64,000 bases of DNA from an uncultured Phascolarctobacterium sp. (GTDB lineage Bacteria > Bacillota > Negativicutes > Acidaminococcales > Acidaminococcaceae): positions 17,369 through 81,368 of the forward strand of contig NZ_CAADXO010000029.1 of NCBI RefSeq assembly GCF_900753045.1. The letters are read 5' to 3'. Positions 41,222 to 50,077 of the stretch are shown here, piece after piece. A program made the position numbers and the translations under genes. Position 1 is the first letter of the stretch. Each line of letters begins with the position of its first letter. The notes under the pieces were generated by a model. That model worked only from the letters and a program-made list of their open reading frames with translations. It did no database searches and was not told the DNA's origin.

Positions 41222-41737
41222 CTATTCTTCCAGATAAAATTCCCACGCACAGCCGTCAGGACTTTCCGTACAATCAGGGAAGCAGCTCAGGCAACGGCAT
41301 TTAATGCGCGCGTCAATCGTAGCTGCAAAACCGCTGTATTCGTAAATGCCGACCGATTTGCAAGGATGATAAGGCATACCCTTGCGGCTGCGCGCCGTCT
41401 GCACACGGCAGTCGCGGTTGCGGTAAACAAGCCTGTTGCCGTCATGGATACATTCATGCTCGTTCAGATTGCCGTAAAAGCGATAGTGCAACGCCTGCTC
41501 CAAGCCCTCTAAGCCGGGATTTTCCGGCAGCTTGAGGAATTCCTTGATACGCTTGGCTTCGATCACGGTAAAGCGCTTCCACGCCTCCTCATCATGGTAC
41601 ATGGCCTCCGCCATGCCGAATTTTCCTTCAATCGACTGAAACCAGACGCCGTCATGCGCCAGCCAGTTTTTCGCGTAGAGCTCAATCAGCTCCAAAAGCT
41701 GTTCTTTGCTCAGCTCTGCAAGATATTTATTGTACAT
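41222..41737 (-). CDS. DUF6125-like cytosolic protein with Cys cluster
   Basis: The ATG at 41737 has AAGGAGG upstream. The 171-residue protein starts with helical N-K-Y-L-A-E-L-S-K-E-Q-L-L-E-L-I-E-L-Y-A-K-N-W-L-A-H-D-G-x-W, typical of DUF6125 proteins. The second half has several cysteines (near 118, 134 and C-R-C-L-S-C-F-P-D-C near 152-160), suggesting a metal or Fe-S site. Function unknown; it sits at the upstream end of the redox cluster. Confidence 0.7.
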   Translation of the reverse strand: MYNKYLAELSKEQLLELIELYAKNWLAHDGVWFQSIEGKFGMAEAMYHDEEAWKRFTVIEAKRIKEFLKLPENPGLEGLEQALHYRFYGNLNEHECIHDGNRLVYRNRDCRVQTARSRKGMPYHPCKSVGIYEYSGFAATIDARIKCRCLSCFPDCTESPDGCAWEFYLEE

Positions 41738-41794
41738 GATGAATAACCTCCTTTGTGGGGGGAATATTTTCATTTAGGATAGAATCTATTAACT

Positions 41795-41878
41795 CTACTG
41801 CTTATTAAGTGTTTTCACCATTACCACAACAGAAATTATTAAAACCGCTATTACTACTATAGAAATCAATTCTTTCAT
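41795..41878 (-). CDS. Possible 27-residue membrane peptide
   Basis: The frame encodes one hydrophobic helix (I-S-I-V-V-I-A-V-L-I-I-S-V-V-V-M-V) and a basic end (K-T-L-N-K-Q). A hairpin GTCCTC/GAGGAC (41917-41941) lies upstream in the would-be leader, with AGAGGAGGG near 41980, but no good ribosome binding site directly before the ATG. It resembles a type I toxin in size. The 41738-42052 gap holds nothing else I can support. Confidence 0.3.
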   Translation of the reverse strand: MKELISIVVIAVLIISVVVMVKTLNKQ

Positions 41879-42052
41879 TTTCACGAAATCAGCGATACAT
41901 TTTGCTTATAATCAACAGTCCTCATACTTGCTATAAGAGGACCATTACTTTTGTTATATCGCTAAATTCTTTCCCTCCTCTCAATGCCTTAATTATATCA
42001 TATTATCTAACTTTTATTAACGATTGTTTTAATATATGTATCCCATCCCCAC

Positions 42053-43138
42053 TCACTCCAAGCACCTCTCCACCATCTCTTTCAGCGTATACTCATCAAG
42101 ATGCTCAAAGAAGAATGCCCTCTTCGGATTAAGCGGCAGCGATTTGCTCACCGCCACGTTATACTCTGCTCCCTTGGCAAAATCTGTTGTCAAAAGCTCC
42201 GCCTTGTCCTTAACCTGCGCCAGTAATTCCGCTCCGGCCTCACTGTTCACCAGCACCAGCGTAACGCCCTTATCATCATCAAATTCCGGGTACTGCTTAT
42301 CAATGCCCCAATAATCGGCAATCGTGATATCCGCCAGGCTACGTTTATTATTAAACGCACACTCGCCGCAGGACGGGCGGATGCTAATGTTATTCAGGAA
42401 AAGACGCATATAGGTTTCCTGCCGCTTGCTCGCGCCAAAGCGCTGATGCTCGGTAAAAAATAATGTTTCTCCCTGCTTCCACCCCTTCGCCTTATCGCGG
42501 AACTTCACCTGCACAACAGGCTCGCCTGCCTCCTGCGCCAGCTCCTGCAAATGCTTATGGTAAACCTTGGGACTAGGCACACCATGACAAACCACATCAA
42601 CCGTCAATAGATTTTCCGACGGCTTCACCAGATATTTCTTTAAACCGGCAATCTGGCAAGGCGTACCGCTGAACAGAACCTTTCTGCCTGCACGTAAAAT
42701 TTGCCGTACCTCACTGTAAATCTTGCCGATTTTGCTCTGCACATATTTTGAACCGCGCAGCTTGGGCAAATCGGCAATGCTATCCACAAGCACATGCTGC
42801 ACAGCAAGCTGCTCATCCAGCGCAGCGCCGACCACAACGCCTCCCTGCTGCAGGATTTCTTCGGCAAAAAGCGTAAACATTCCTCCGCTGGAGCTGGTAA
42901 AGCGCACAGCATCATCGTTATTCTTGGCGCCATACACAGCAAGCAGCTCGTGCTGCTGTGGCTTGTGCAGCATAGGGCAGACATTTTCGCATAAACCACA
43001 GTCCATACACATTTCTTCGTTAACCTTGGGATACAAAAAGCCTTCCTCGTCCGCCGTCATTCTTATACACCCACGCGGGCAGATATTGGCGCAGGCACTG
43101 CAGCCTGTACAGTTTTGTTTACTGCTCAGCTCAATCAT
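42053..43138 (-). CDS. Coenzyme F420 hydrogenase/dehydrogenase beta-subunit family protein
   Basis: The 361-residue protein has an N-terminal 2[4Fe-4S] ferredoxin domain (C-T-G-C-S-A-C-A-N-I-C-P and C-M-D-C-G-L-C-E-N-V-C-P) followed by the FrhB-type flavin domain, with S-S-G-G-M-F near 83, F-S-G-T-P-C-Q near 156, V-V-C-H-G-V-P-S-P near 180 and R-P-S-C-G-E-C near 253. Family members pass electrons between Fe-S proteins and flavin; the physiological partner is unknown. The start at 43138 is chosen because GGAGG lies eight bases upstream. Confidence 0.88.
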   Translation of the reverse strand: MIELSSKQNCTGCSACANICPRGCIRMTADEEGFLYPKVNEEMCMDCGLCENVCPMLHKPQQHELLAVYGAKNNDDAVRFTSSSGGMFTLFAEEILQQGGVVVGAALDEQLAVQHVLVDSIADLPKLRGSKYVQSKIGKIYSEVRQILRAGRKVLFSGTPCQIAGLKKYLVKPSENLLTVDVVCHGVPSPKVYHKHLQELAQEAGEPVVQVKFRDKAKGWKQGETLFFTEHQRFGASKRQETYMRLFLNNISIRPSCGECAFNNKRSLADITIADYWGIDKQYPEFDDDKGVTLVLVNSEAGAELLAQVKDKAELLTTDFAKGAEYNVAVSKSLPLNPKRAFFFEHLDEYTLKEMVERCLE

Positions 43139-43358
43139 GTCTTTAACCTCCATATTGCCATAGCCTTTTACAGATTATATTTCAGCATAATACTCTGCTT
43201 AAGTAATTTTTCTTTTATTATATCACAAATAAGCCCGCTTGCTCGTACTATCTGCGAGTTTGCCACTATGCGCCGACACTGCAATGCATCACTCCGTCGT
43301 GAAAGAACAATAAAAATGCCTAAGGGTATATGACGGCATAACACTAAAGCATAAAAAC

Positions 43359-43392
43359 AGAGCTGACTTTAACACAGGCTAAGGTCAGCTCT
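43359..43392 (-). terminator. Terminator of the DUF4160 gene pair
   Basis: AGAGCTGACTTT pairs with AAGGTCAGCTCT, followed by GTTTTTATG on the minus strand. The 43139-43457 gap holds this hairpin and the promoter region of the FrhB-family gene (TATAAT near 43173). Confidence 0.75.
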
Positions 43393-43457
43393 TGTTTTAT
43401 ATTGCAAATGAACTTAACGCATTGGTTTTACTCAATACTTACCTTTTAATAAAAAGC

Positions 43458-43736
43458 TCAGCAATAAAATCTTATTTCATTATGGAATTCATACCAACGC
43501 TCCATAACATCTTTAGAGCGAGCTTCAATGACATCCATAATATCTCTTAATATTCTATTAGGGATTTTGGAATTATTATGGCACAATAAACATTTACCAC
43601 TCTGAGTAATCCATACTTTTGTTGCATTCGCAGTAGGTACTCCATTAGTAATATGTACATGAATCGGCTCTAAAGGCTCATTTTCATTAGGCCAAAAATA
43701 AATCAGATATCCTGCAACCTTAAAAATTTGCGGCAT
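43458..43736 (-). CDS. DUF4160 family protein
   Basis: The 92-residue protein opens M-P-Q-I-F-K-V-A-G-Y-L-I-Y-F-W-P-N-E-N-E-P and has the I-H-V-H-I motif that marks DUF4160. The start at 43736 is supported by AAGGAGG eight bases upstream. DUF4160 genes are commonly paired with a second small gene and have been considered toxin-antitoxin-like; that role is not proven. It overlaps the upstream partner by 17 bp. Confidence 0.82.
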   Translation of the reverse strand: MPQIFKVAGYLIYFWPNENEPLEPIHVHITNGVPTANATKVWITQSGKCLLCHNNSKIPNRILRDIMDVIEARSKDVMERWYEFHNEIRFYC

Positions 43737-44001
43737 TTCCCAAGCCTCCTTGACGAGCAAACCGAATAATAAGATGTGCGGTAGATTTTATGATATCCTT
43801 CAATTGAGCCAGCTCCAATTCATCAAAGCCTTCTATATTTTTCCAGTTATAAGCGGGAAGTATGCAATAAGCTGACTTAAATCCTTGCATTATAGGCTTT
43901 TCCATATAAACTTTTACATACTCCTTGCCTTCTTCATCATACAAGATATCAGAATGAACTATTTCTGTTCCATCATTTAACTGCATAAAAGCGTGCATCA
44001 T
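43720..44001 (-). CDS. Small partner protein of the DUF4160 gene
   Basis: The 93-residue protein begins M-M-H-A-F-M-Q-L-N-D-G-T-E-I-V-H-S, with a K-V-Y-M-E-K-P strand and a C-terminal helix ending A-H-L-I-I-R-F-A-R-Q-G-G-L. It occupies the position where DUF2442-type partners are often found, but does not show a clear DUF2442 pattern. GGAG lies eight bases before the ATG. The overlap with the next gene indicates co-translation. Confidence 0.6.
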   Translation of the reverse strand: MMHAFMQLNDGTEIVHSDILYDEEGKEYVKVYMEKPIMQGFKSAYCILPAYNWKNIEGFDELELAQLKDIIKSTAHLIIRFARQGGLGNAANF

Positions 44002-44210
44002 TTTATTGACTCCTTCCTCGAAAAATCATTAATAAATAGATATCGGTTAAATTTTCTTATATTACAATCATATTACATTGTTATTGTTACGTCAAATTTT
44101 CTCTTTTTGATTTTTCCTATATCATTTCTCAGTTATATCGCACTGCTAAAATAAAAGCCTTTTCCCGAAAACCGGTAATACTATCAACGGAAATAAACTT
44201 CTACCCCTGC

Positions 44211-46694
44211 TCACAAAAATCTGCCAGTAATACTGTTTGCGTTTGCCTTAATCTCCGCCGGCGTTCCGCAAGCCACAATGCGTCCGCCTGCATCACCGCC
44301 GCCAGGTCCCATGTCAATTATATAGTCAGCGTTACGGATAACGTCCAGATCATGCTCAATGACAATAACCGTTGCCCCATTATCCAAAAGCGCCTGAAAA
44401 ACCTCCAGCAGCACCTGCACATCAAGCGGATGCAGACCAATCGAAGGCTCATCAAAAACAAAGACAGAATCATGCTGAGTCTTGCCTATTTCACTGGCCA
44501 GCTTTAAACGCTGCGCTTCACCGCCGGATAAACCAGGTGTTTCCTCGCCTAGCGTTAAATAACCAAGGCCCAGCTGACGCAGGACCTTCAGCTTTTGGCT
44601 GATGCCTTTCATATTTTTGCAGAAGCCAAGAGCAGTGTTTACGTCCATAGCCATCAGCTCCGGCAACGAAGCACTCTCCCCCGCCTCGTTCGTCAGCCTG
44701 ATATCGTAGGCCGCCTTCGCGTACCGCGAACCGCGGCAGTCCGGGCATGGTATATCCACATCCGGCAAAAACTGTACGTCCAGACTGACAACGCCTGTGC
44801 CGTCGCATCCGGGGCAGCGAAGCGAGCCTGTATTGTACGAAAAAGCACCTGCCTTATATTCATGCGCTTTAGCTTCCGGCAATTTGGCGTAGAGCTTACG
44901 CAAATCATCATGAATGCCTGCATAGGTAGCGACAGTAGAACGGACGTTGATTCCGATAGGCGTAGCATCAATTAGCTTAACGTGCTCAATCCCCTCGGCA
45001 TTAACGGCACGGATATGCTCAGGCAGCGCCTTGCCGTCAATCGCCGCAGCCAGCGCAGGTACAAGGCTTTCCAAAACCATTGTGGTTTTACCGGAACCGG
45101 ATACACCGGTGACAACCGTCAGCCTGCCCTTCGGAATATCTATCTCCAATGGTTTAACGGTATGTATCAATGCAGTAGCAAGATGAATGGTGCCGTCAGC
45201 AAACAGCTCCTGCTTCTGAGCGCAACTTTTCCGCTTTGCCGCTGCCTTTCCGGCAAGGAATGGGCCGATTTGTGAAGCAGGATTTGCTTCTATCTCCGCT
45301 ATCGTTCCCTGCGCAATTATATGGCCGCCGCCGGCACCTGCCTGCGGTCCCATTTCCACAAGCCAGTCTGCCTCCTGCAAAATCTGCGTATCATGGTCCA
45401 CAAGGATTACAGAGTTGCCGTCTGCCACCAGGTCATGCATTACGCCGGTCAGTCCCACGATATTGGAAGGATGCAGACCGATTGACGGCTCATCCAGCAC
45501 ATAAAGAACTCCGGTAGTACGATTGCGGACAGCACGCGCCAGCTGCATCCGCTGCCTCTCCCCGGTAGAAAGTGTAGCAGCGGAGCGGTCAAGCGTAAGA
45601 TAACCGAGTCCCAAATCCATAAGACGCTTCGCTGTGCCGGTAAATGCTTCGCAAATGCGTTCCTCCATCGGACGCATTGCCTCCGGCAGGCTTTCGGGAA
45701 CACGCTGCACCCATGTCACAAGCTGTGCCAACGTCATGCTGCAGGCCTCGTCCAATGAAATCCCTAACAGCTTCGGCGCACGCGCTGCTGCAGACAAACG
45801 CGTACCGTGGCAGTCGGGGCAGATATCTTCCTTCAAAAACTTTTCTACGCGCTTCATGCCCTTTTCATCTTTTACCTTAGACAACGCATTTTCGACTGTA
45901 TAAACAGCGTTGAAGTAGGTAAAATCAAGCTCGGCAAAATCGTTGGAATTGCTTTTCTTCGGATGATAGAGAATATGCTTCTTTTCCGCAGGTCCGTGAT
46001 AAACGATATCCTTCTCCTGCTCCGTCAGCTCACGAAACGGCACATCTATGCGCACGCCCATCTCCTTGCAGACATCAGTCATCAACGACCACATGAGGCT
46101 GTTCCACGGCGCAACAGCGCCCTGCTCAATGGTAAGCGATTCATCCGGCACCAGCGTGCTTAAATCTACCGTGCGGACGCTGCCTGTACCGCTGCAGGTT
46201 TTGCAGGCTCCCTGCGAATTGAAGGCCAGCTCCTCGGCAGACGGCGCATAAAACTGCGCGCCACACTCCGGGCAGGTCAGCTTCTTGCCTGCGGCAACCA
46301 AAAGCGTCGGCTCCAGGTAATGTCCGTTGGGACAACGATGGCTGGCAAGGCGCGAATACATAAGTCGCAAGCTGTTCAGCAGCTCCGTACCCGTGCCAAA
46401 GGTGCTGCGGATTCCCGGCACTCCCGGACGTTGGTGCAGCGCCAAGGCCGCAGGAACATACAAAACTTCATCTACGGAAGCTTTGGCGGCCTGCGTCATG
46501 CGACGGCGTGTATAGGTAGAAAGTGCCTCCAAATAGCGGCGTGAACCTTCGGCGTACAGCACGCCAAGCGCCAATGAGGATTTGCCGGAGCCGGATACAC
46601 CTGCAATGCCAACGATTTTCCCCAAGGGAATGTCTAGATCAATATTTTTCAGATTGTGGACCTTCGCGCCACGAATAAGCATTTTATCAATCAT
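44211..46694 (-). CDS. UvrA-like ABC ATPase (short UvrA paralogue)
   Basis: The 827-residue protein has the UvrA plan: two ABC ATPase halves, each with Walker A G-V-S-G-S-G-K-S/T (near residues 33 and 520) and signatures L-S-T-G-E-R-Q-R and L-S-G-G-E-A-Q-R, plus zinc modules C-P-E-C...C-x2-C and C-P-G-C...C-P-D-C. Canonical UvrA has about 940 residues; the shortened form belongs to the UvrA2/drug-resistance-type group. It is a single gene here with no uvrB or uvrC beside it. Confidence 0.9.
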   Translation of the reverse strand: MIDKMLIRGAKVHNLKNIDLDIPLGKIVGIAGVSGSGKSSLALGVLYAEGSRRYLEALSTYTRRRMTQAAKASVDEVLYVPAALALHQRPGVPGIRSTFGTGTELLNSLRLMYSRLASHRCPNGHYLEPTLLVAAGKKLTCPECGAQFYAPSAEELAFNSQGACKTCSGTGSVRTVDLSTLVPDESLTIEQGAVAPWNSLMWSLMTDVCKEMGVRIDVPFRELTEQEKDIVYHGPAEKKHILYHPKKSNSNDFAELDFTYFNAVYTVENALSKVKDEKGMKRVEKFLKEDICPDCHGTRLSAAARAPKLLGISLDEACSMTLAQLVTWVQRVPESLPEAMRPMEERICEAFTGTAKRLMDLGLGYLTLDRSAATLSTGERQRMQLARAVRNRTTGVLYVLDEPSIGLHPSNIVGLTGVMHDLVADGNSVILVDHDTQILQEADWLVEMGPQAGAGGGHIIAQGTIAEIEANPASQIGPFLAGKAAAKRKSCAQKQELFADGTIHLATALIHTVKPLEIDIPKGRLTVVTGVSGSGKTTMVLESLVPALAAAIDGKALPEHIRAVNAEGIEHVKLIDATPIGINVRSTVATYAGIHDDLRKLYAKLPEAKAHEYKAGAFSYNTGSLRCPGCDGTGVVSLDVQFLPDVDIPCPDCRGSRYAKAAYDIRLTNEAGESASLPELMAMDVNTALGFCKNMKGISQKLKVLRQLGLGYLTLGEETPGLSGGEAQRLKLASEIGKTQHDSVFVFDEPSIGLHPLDVQVLLEVFQALLDNGATVIVIEHDLDVIRNADYIIDMGPGGGDAGGRIVACGTPAEIKANANSITGRFL

Positions 46695-46835
46695 TTTTCT
46701 GCTCCTGTATGAATTGAATTGCTTTTAAAATATGCATGATATGTTTAATTTAGTCTAACACTATAACAATACAAGTGCAACTTATGCGCAAGCTTTTTTC
46801 CACGATTGATGATGTTGCTTATGATATAATTGAAT

Positions 46836-46986
46836 TACCGGCTGATAGAGTGTAGCATCATACTTGGAAATCAGCGATATGATGAGGGGCACAGATGCTT
46901 GGTTAGTCCCTCTCACAAAGAACTACCCGTAATTCGTTGTTGGGGCGCTATGTCACCAGCTTCTAACGTGCGGGAGTTCTTTTTTA
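46836..46986 (+). ncRNA. Orphan structured RNA with pseudoknot, family not recognised
   Basis: An extended -10 promoter (TGATATAAT, 46822-46830) starts an RNA of about 150 nt that ends in a terminator (AGAACT-CCCG at 46919-46929 with CGGG-AGTTCT at 46971-46980, then T6). Within it GCTGAT (46841-46846) pairs with ATCAGC (46870-46875), CATCATA (46856-46862) with TATGATG (46878-46884), together forming an H-type pseudoknot, and GAGGG pairs with CCCTC (46884-46912). No plus-strand gene follows, so it is a free RNA. It matches no riboswitch, 6S, SRP or tmRNA core that I know. It fills most of the 46695-47123 gap. Confidence 0.6.
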
Positions 46987-47008
46987 TTCTTAAAATTTAA
47001 AGCGCGCA

Positions 47009-47056
47009 AAAAGGCATAACAAGCTGCATTATCACAGCTTATTATGCCTTTTTGCT
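47009..47056 (-). terminator. Terminator of the RNA-repair operon's last gene
   Basis: AAAAAGGCATAA-AAGCTG pairs with CAGCTT-TTATGCCTTTTT. It faces the end of the gene at 47124 and is symmetric enough to act in both directions. Confidence 0.8.
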
Positions 47057-47123
47057 TATTTTTCAGACTTCCGATTCTCTAAAAGTTTTACACGCAGAAC
47101 TTGCGCTCCTCTACCAAAATCTT

Positions 47124-47792
47124 TCACTTCCAACGTTCCGGAATAGTATAAGTTTCCAGCATCCGCAGATAATCATCGACATAAGCCTGCGATTCCGGTG
47201 CAAGCTTAGCTACAGCATTCAGACATATATTTTCTATTCCATCATAAATTCTGTTGCTATAAGCAAATCTTTTGGGCAACAGCTGCAGAATTTCTTCCAG
47301 CATAGCATCAGCTTTTTCTGATGTGCCATCTATATATTCTTCACAGCCGGCAGGATATTGAAAAGGAAATCCCTTGTCATGCATAATTTGCTGAAAGAAA
47401 GCATCCAGAGCAGATAATATTTCATCCCTTGTTACAGCAACAGATCTTTGCATTCTGATTTTCTCTCCCTCATAAAGCTGTGCATCAACCGACAACTGAA
47501 ATACATCTTCTTTTAAATGTTCTATCTCAAAATAAAGCTCAGTACGGTCTGACCAGTACCAGGAAATCTTATTATCATGCCAAATCTTGCTATCCTTAGC
47601 TTCACCAAAATCACGGACAGCAAGATATGTTTTCATAAGATCAATAGTCGGATCACTGAGCGCTTCATCGAACATGTGCCAGAAATTTGATCTGTTCACA
47701 GTAATTCTTGTAAACATCCAGCCTGAATTCAACTTTTCAATACGAATATGAAATTTTTCGTCAGCACGATAAATTTTACACTTACTTTTCAT
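47124..47792 (-). CDS. Protein of unknown function at the end of the RNA-repair operon
   Basis: I do not recognise the 222-residue protein. It is soluble, with a beta-rich first half (residues 1-115, many aromatic and charged residues) and a helical second half ending E-T-Y-T-I-P-E-R-W-K. AAGGGG precedes the ATG. It lies 68 bp after the ligase gene, separated by a perfect 11-bp inverted repeat (47825-47835/47854-47864) without a T run, so co-transcription is possible. Confidence 0.6.
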   Translation of the reverse strand: MKSKCKIYRADEKFHIRIEKLNSGWMFTRITVNRSNFWHMFDEALSDPTIDLMKTYLAVRDFGEAKDSKIWHDNKISWYWSDRTELYFEIEHLKEDVFQLSVDAQLYEGEKIRMQRSVAVTRDEILSALDAFFQQIMHDKGFPFQYPAGCEEYIDGTSEKADAMLEEILQLLPKRFAYSNRIYDGIENICLNAVAKLAPESQAYVDDYLRMLETYTIPERWK

Positions 47793-47824
47793 TTGTTCCC
47801 CTTTGCTTCATACATGCTTCTATA

Positions 47825-47864
47825 CTAAACAATATCCTTCATTCTACCTAAACATATTGTTTAG
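47825..47864 (-). other. Stem-loop between the RNA ligase gene and the 222-residue gene
   Basis: CTAAACAATAT and ATATTGTTTAG form a perfect 11-bp stem around an 18-nt loop that overlaps the ligase stop codon. There is no T run, so a processing or stability role is more likely than termination. Confidence 0.55.
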
Positions 47865-50059
47865 CGCTCCTCAAACCTCTTTCTCAAAGAAATTATATCC
47901 GTCGCAAAGGCATACGTCCCATCACCCTTGCGCAGAGGATAAATCTCCTCCTGCAGCCACTGATAAAACTCCCTGCTAAGCTCATCATTCAGCTGCCACT
48001 TGGCCTTTACAGCGCCATGACGCAGCGTAGCCTCCGCCACCCGGCGCAGTCTTTTCCACTTAGAATAGTACGCCAGCTTCAGCTTCGTCATAAAACACCT
48101 GCTGTCCTCGATAACAAAGCCTTCAATATGCTTTCCGTCATACAGATAATCCTCCTGCATAATCGTTTTCAGCCACGCCTGCAGCTCATCCCAAGATGCC
48201 AGCGTGCAGGCCTGCTGTTTAACATCAACCTGCAGTTGCTCGCCCAAAGCCACCAGCTCCGCATACGAACGATGCGCAAAGTTCAGCTCGTTTTCAATAA
48301 TCTCCAGCAGTACGACCTGCGGCTTTTTATATTCGATAATATGCGGGTCCATCTCCGGCTCAATGCACTCAAAGATAACCGAGCAATTATTAGTTCTAAC
48401 AAAATCCTCCAAAAGCTGCATGCGCTCCTTAAGCTCCGCAGCCAAAGTGTTTTTGAAAATCTTCGCATATAAACCGTACATATCGCCCTTAGAGGTTATG
48501 AGCAGCTTTTTCTGCGCGCTGTCATAACCCACAATGCCCAGAAAACCGTTGACCTTCACATAGGCCTGCACAGGAAACTGAAGATTATGCCGCAATGCAT
48601 TCAGCTTCGTTTCCGGGCGCTCATCAAGATTGAAGAATTTGTCATAGCTACGTGCGACAATTTTTTCTGTCCGCTTGTTGATGTACAAGCCTCTTGCCTT
48701 GCAGGTAACATCATCCCACGCCTTATTGTAAAAAGCGTCACGGGTAAAGTTAAAGGAAGAAATCACACCGAAGCTCTTCTCTTTAATCAGCGGATTACCG
48801 GCAAAGTTAGCCAAAAGCTGCTGCACATTCTCAATCTTGGCATTTGCGTTGCTACACTTCGCGCCCTTCTTTTTATCAAGATACTCCAAAGCGTTACCGA
48901 CAGTAACTACGGCAAAGCCATCCTCGCTAAGCTCCAGCGCCCGCAGCTGGCCGCCCATTTCCACCGCCCCGTCCAGATTAAAGCAATGCTCGTTAACCTC
49001 CGCCGGCACGCCCTCATAATTGCGGTGTCCATGAACCTGGTACTCGTCCGCAGCAGCGTGTTTGGCAAAGGACATATCAACGTCCAATGCATCCTCATAC
49101 ACGCCGGTGCCGTAAATCAGCTCCGCTGTTGCCACCAAGGATAAATTCTCCGGCATACGCGCCAATCCGCCATGGCTTACCAAAACCTTTTTGCCCTGAT
49201 ACGTATAGTAAAAGCACTGCGATAATTTCCTGTAAAAATTATATACTGCCTTCCTGCTCAGGCCTGCTTGCGCCAACTCCGGTGCCGTCTGCAGGCGGAA
49301 CTCCTTCGATGCAACGTCATCCGGCAAGCCGTAATCCCGCAAATTGGCTTCATGGTTGCCCTCCAGCAGTGTAACGTTATCTAACGCGGCTAGCTGTAGC
49401 AGTAACTGCATAACCTCGGCATTCTCGCTGCCTCTGTCAATGTAATCGCCAAGAAAAATATAGTAGTTCTGCGGATTTATTTCATCAAGGTATTCCTTCA
49501 GCGGCTTATAGCAGCCATGAATATCACCGATATGAATTACCTTTTTATAGGCAGATAAATCGCGTGGCTTATACCAGATTTGCGCCAGTTCTTGCGGTTT
49601 TATTACAGTAATACCGGACGGAACCTTATTATCCGCCAGCTGAGCATACATTCTTTCAATAACATTTTCCGGAACCTGTTTGTATTCCTCACGCAGCAGG
49701 TTCCTTTTCTTTGCTTCCTCAATAGTAATATCAGTAAAATCAACCACATAAACACGATATTTATACTCATTGGCAAGCTTTTTGTACGCAGTCATATCTT
49801 TGCCGCGAATGTTGGTGGCATCCACGACCGTAAAGCAGCCACGCTTCATGCGCTCCTCCAGCGTCTGCAGCAAAAGCGGCCACATCTGCTTGTCAAAATG
49901 CGGGCTGATGCACCATCTGCCTGCTTTATCCAGCATTGGCGAAGCATATAACAGACGCAGCGCATCTGCGCTCAATGTATAAGGCTCCAGCCCCTGCTCT
50001 TTTATAAACGTGCTCTTGCCGGAGCCCGGCACACCACGCATCAATAATAAAATTCTCAT
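47861..50059 (-). CDS. Trifunctional RNA-repair enzyme: polynucleotide kinase, metallophosphatase and RNA ligase
   Basis: The 732-residue protein joins three activities. A P-loop kinase (Walker A G-V-P-G-S-G-K-S-T at 9-17) can phosphorylate 5'-OH RNA ends. A calcineurin-type phosphatase (G-D-I-H-G near 178, G-D-Y-I-D-R-G near 204, G-N-H-E near 234, V-S-H-G-G near 294, H-G-H near 343) can clear 2',3'-cyclic or 3'-phosphates. A ligase domain has motif I K-V-N-G (Lys502), V-I-F-E near 561, E-G-F-V-I near 646 and K-L-K near 659. The K-x-N-G form resembles Trl1/Rnl1 ligases more than Clostridium Pnkp. The ATG at 50059 is preferred over GTG at 50068 because AAGGTG overlaps the latter. It is in an operon with Thg1-like and KptA genes. 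Confidence 0.88.
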   Translation of the reverse strand: MRILLLMRGVPGSGKSTFIKEQGLEPYTLSADALRLLYASPMLDKAGRWCISPHFDKQMWPLLLQTLEERMKRGCFTVVDATNIRGKDMTAYKKLANEYKYRVYVVDFTDITIEEAKKRNLLREEYKQVPENVIERMYAQLADNKVPSGITVIKPQELAQIWYKPRDLSAYKKVIHIGDIHGCYKPLKEYLDEINPQNYYIFLGDYIDRGSENAEVMQLLLQLAALDNVTLLEGNHEANLRDYGLPDDVASKEFRLQTAPELAQAGLSRKAVYNFYRKLSQCFYYTYQGKKVLVSHGGLARMPENLSLVATAELIYGTGVYEDALDVDMSFAKHAAADEYQVHGHRNYEGVPAEVNEHCFNLDGAVEMGGQLRALELSEDGFAVVTVGNALEYLDKKKGAKCSNANAKIENVQQLLANFAGNPLIKEKSFGVISSFNFTRDAFYNKAWDDVTCKARGLYINKRTEKIVARSYDKFFNLDERPETKLNALRHNLQFPVQAYVKVNGFLGIVGYDSAQKKLLITSKGDMYGLYAKIFKNTLAAELKERMQLLEDFVRTNNCSVIFECIEPEMDPHIIEYKKPQVVLLEIIENELNFAHRSYAELVALGEQLQVDVKQQACTLASWDELQAWLKTIMQEDYLYDGKHIEGFVIEDSRCFMTKLKLAYYSKWKRLRRVAEATLRHGAVKAKWQLNDELSREFYQWLQEEIYPLRKGDGTYAFATDIISLRKRFEER

Positions 50060-50077
50060 ATCAATCACCTTACTTAA

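Noticed and set aside
46836..46986. T-box leader, 6S RNA, SRP RNA or tmRNA
   Set aside because: The T-box core GGGTGGNACCGCG, the SRP tetraloop region and the tmRNA tRNA-like ends are absent, and no synthetase gene follows. 6S RNA cannot be fully excluded by eye, but the single long bubble-containing rod is not evident.
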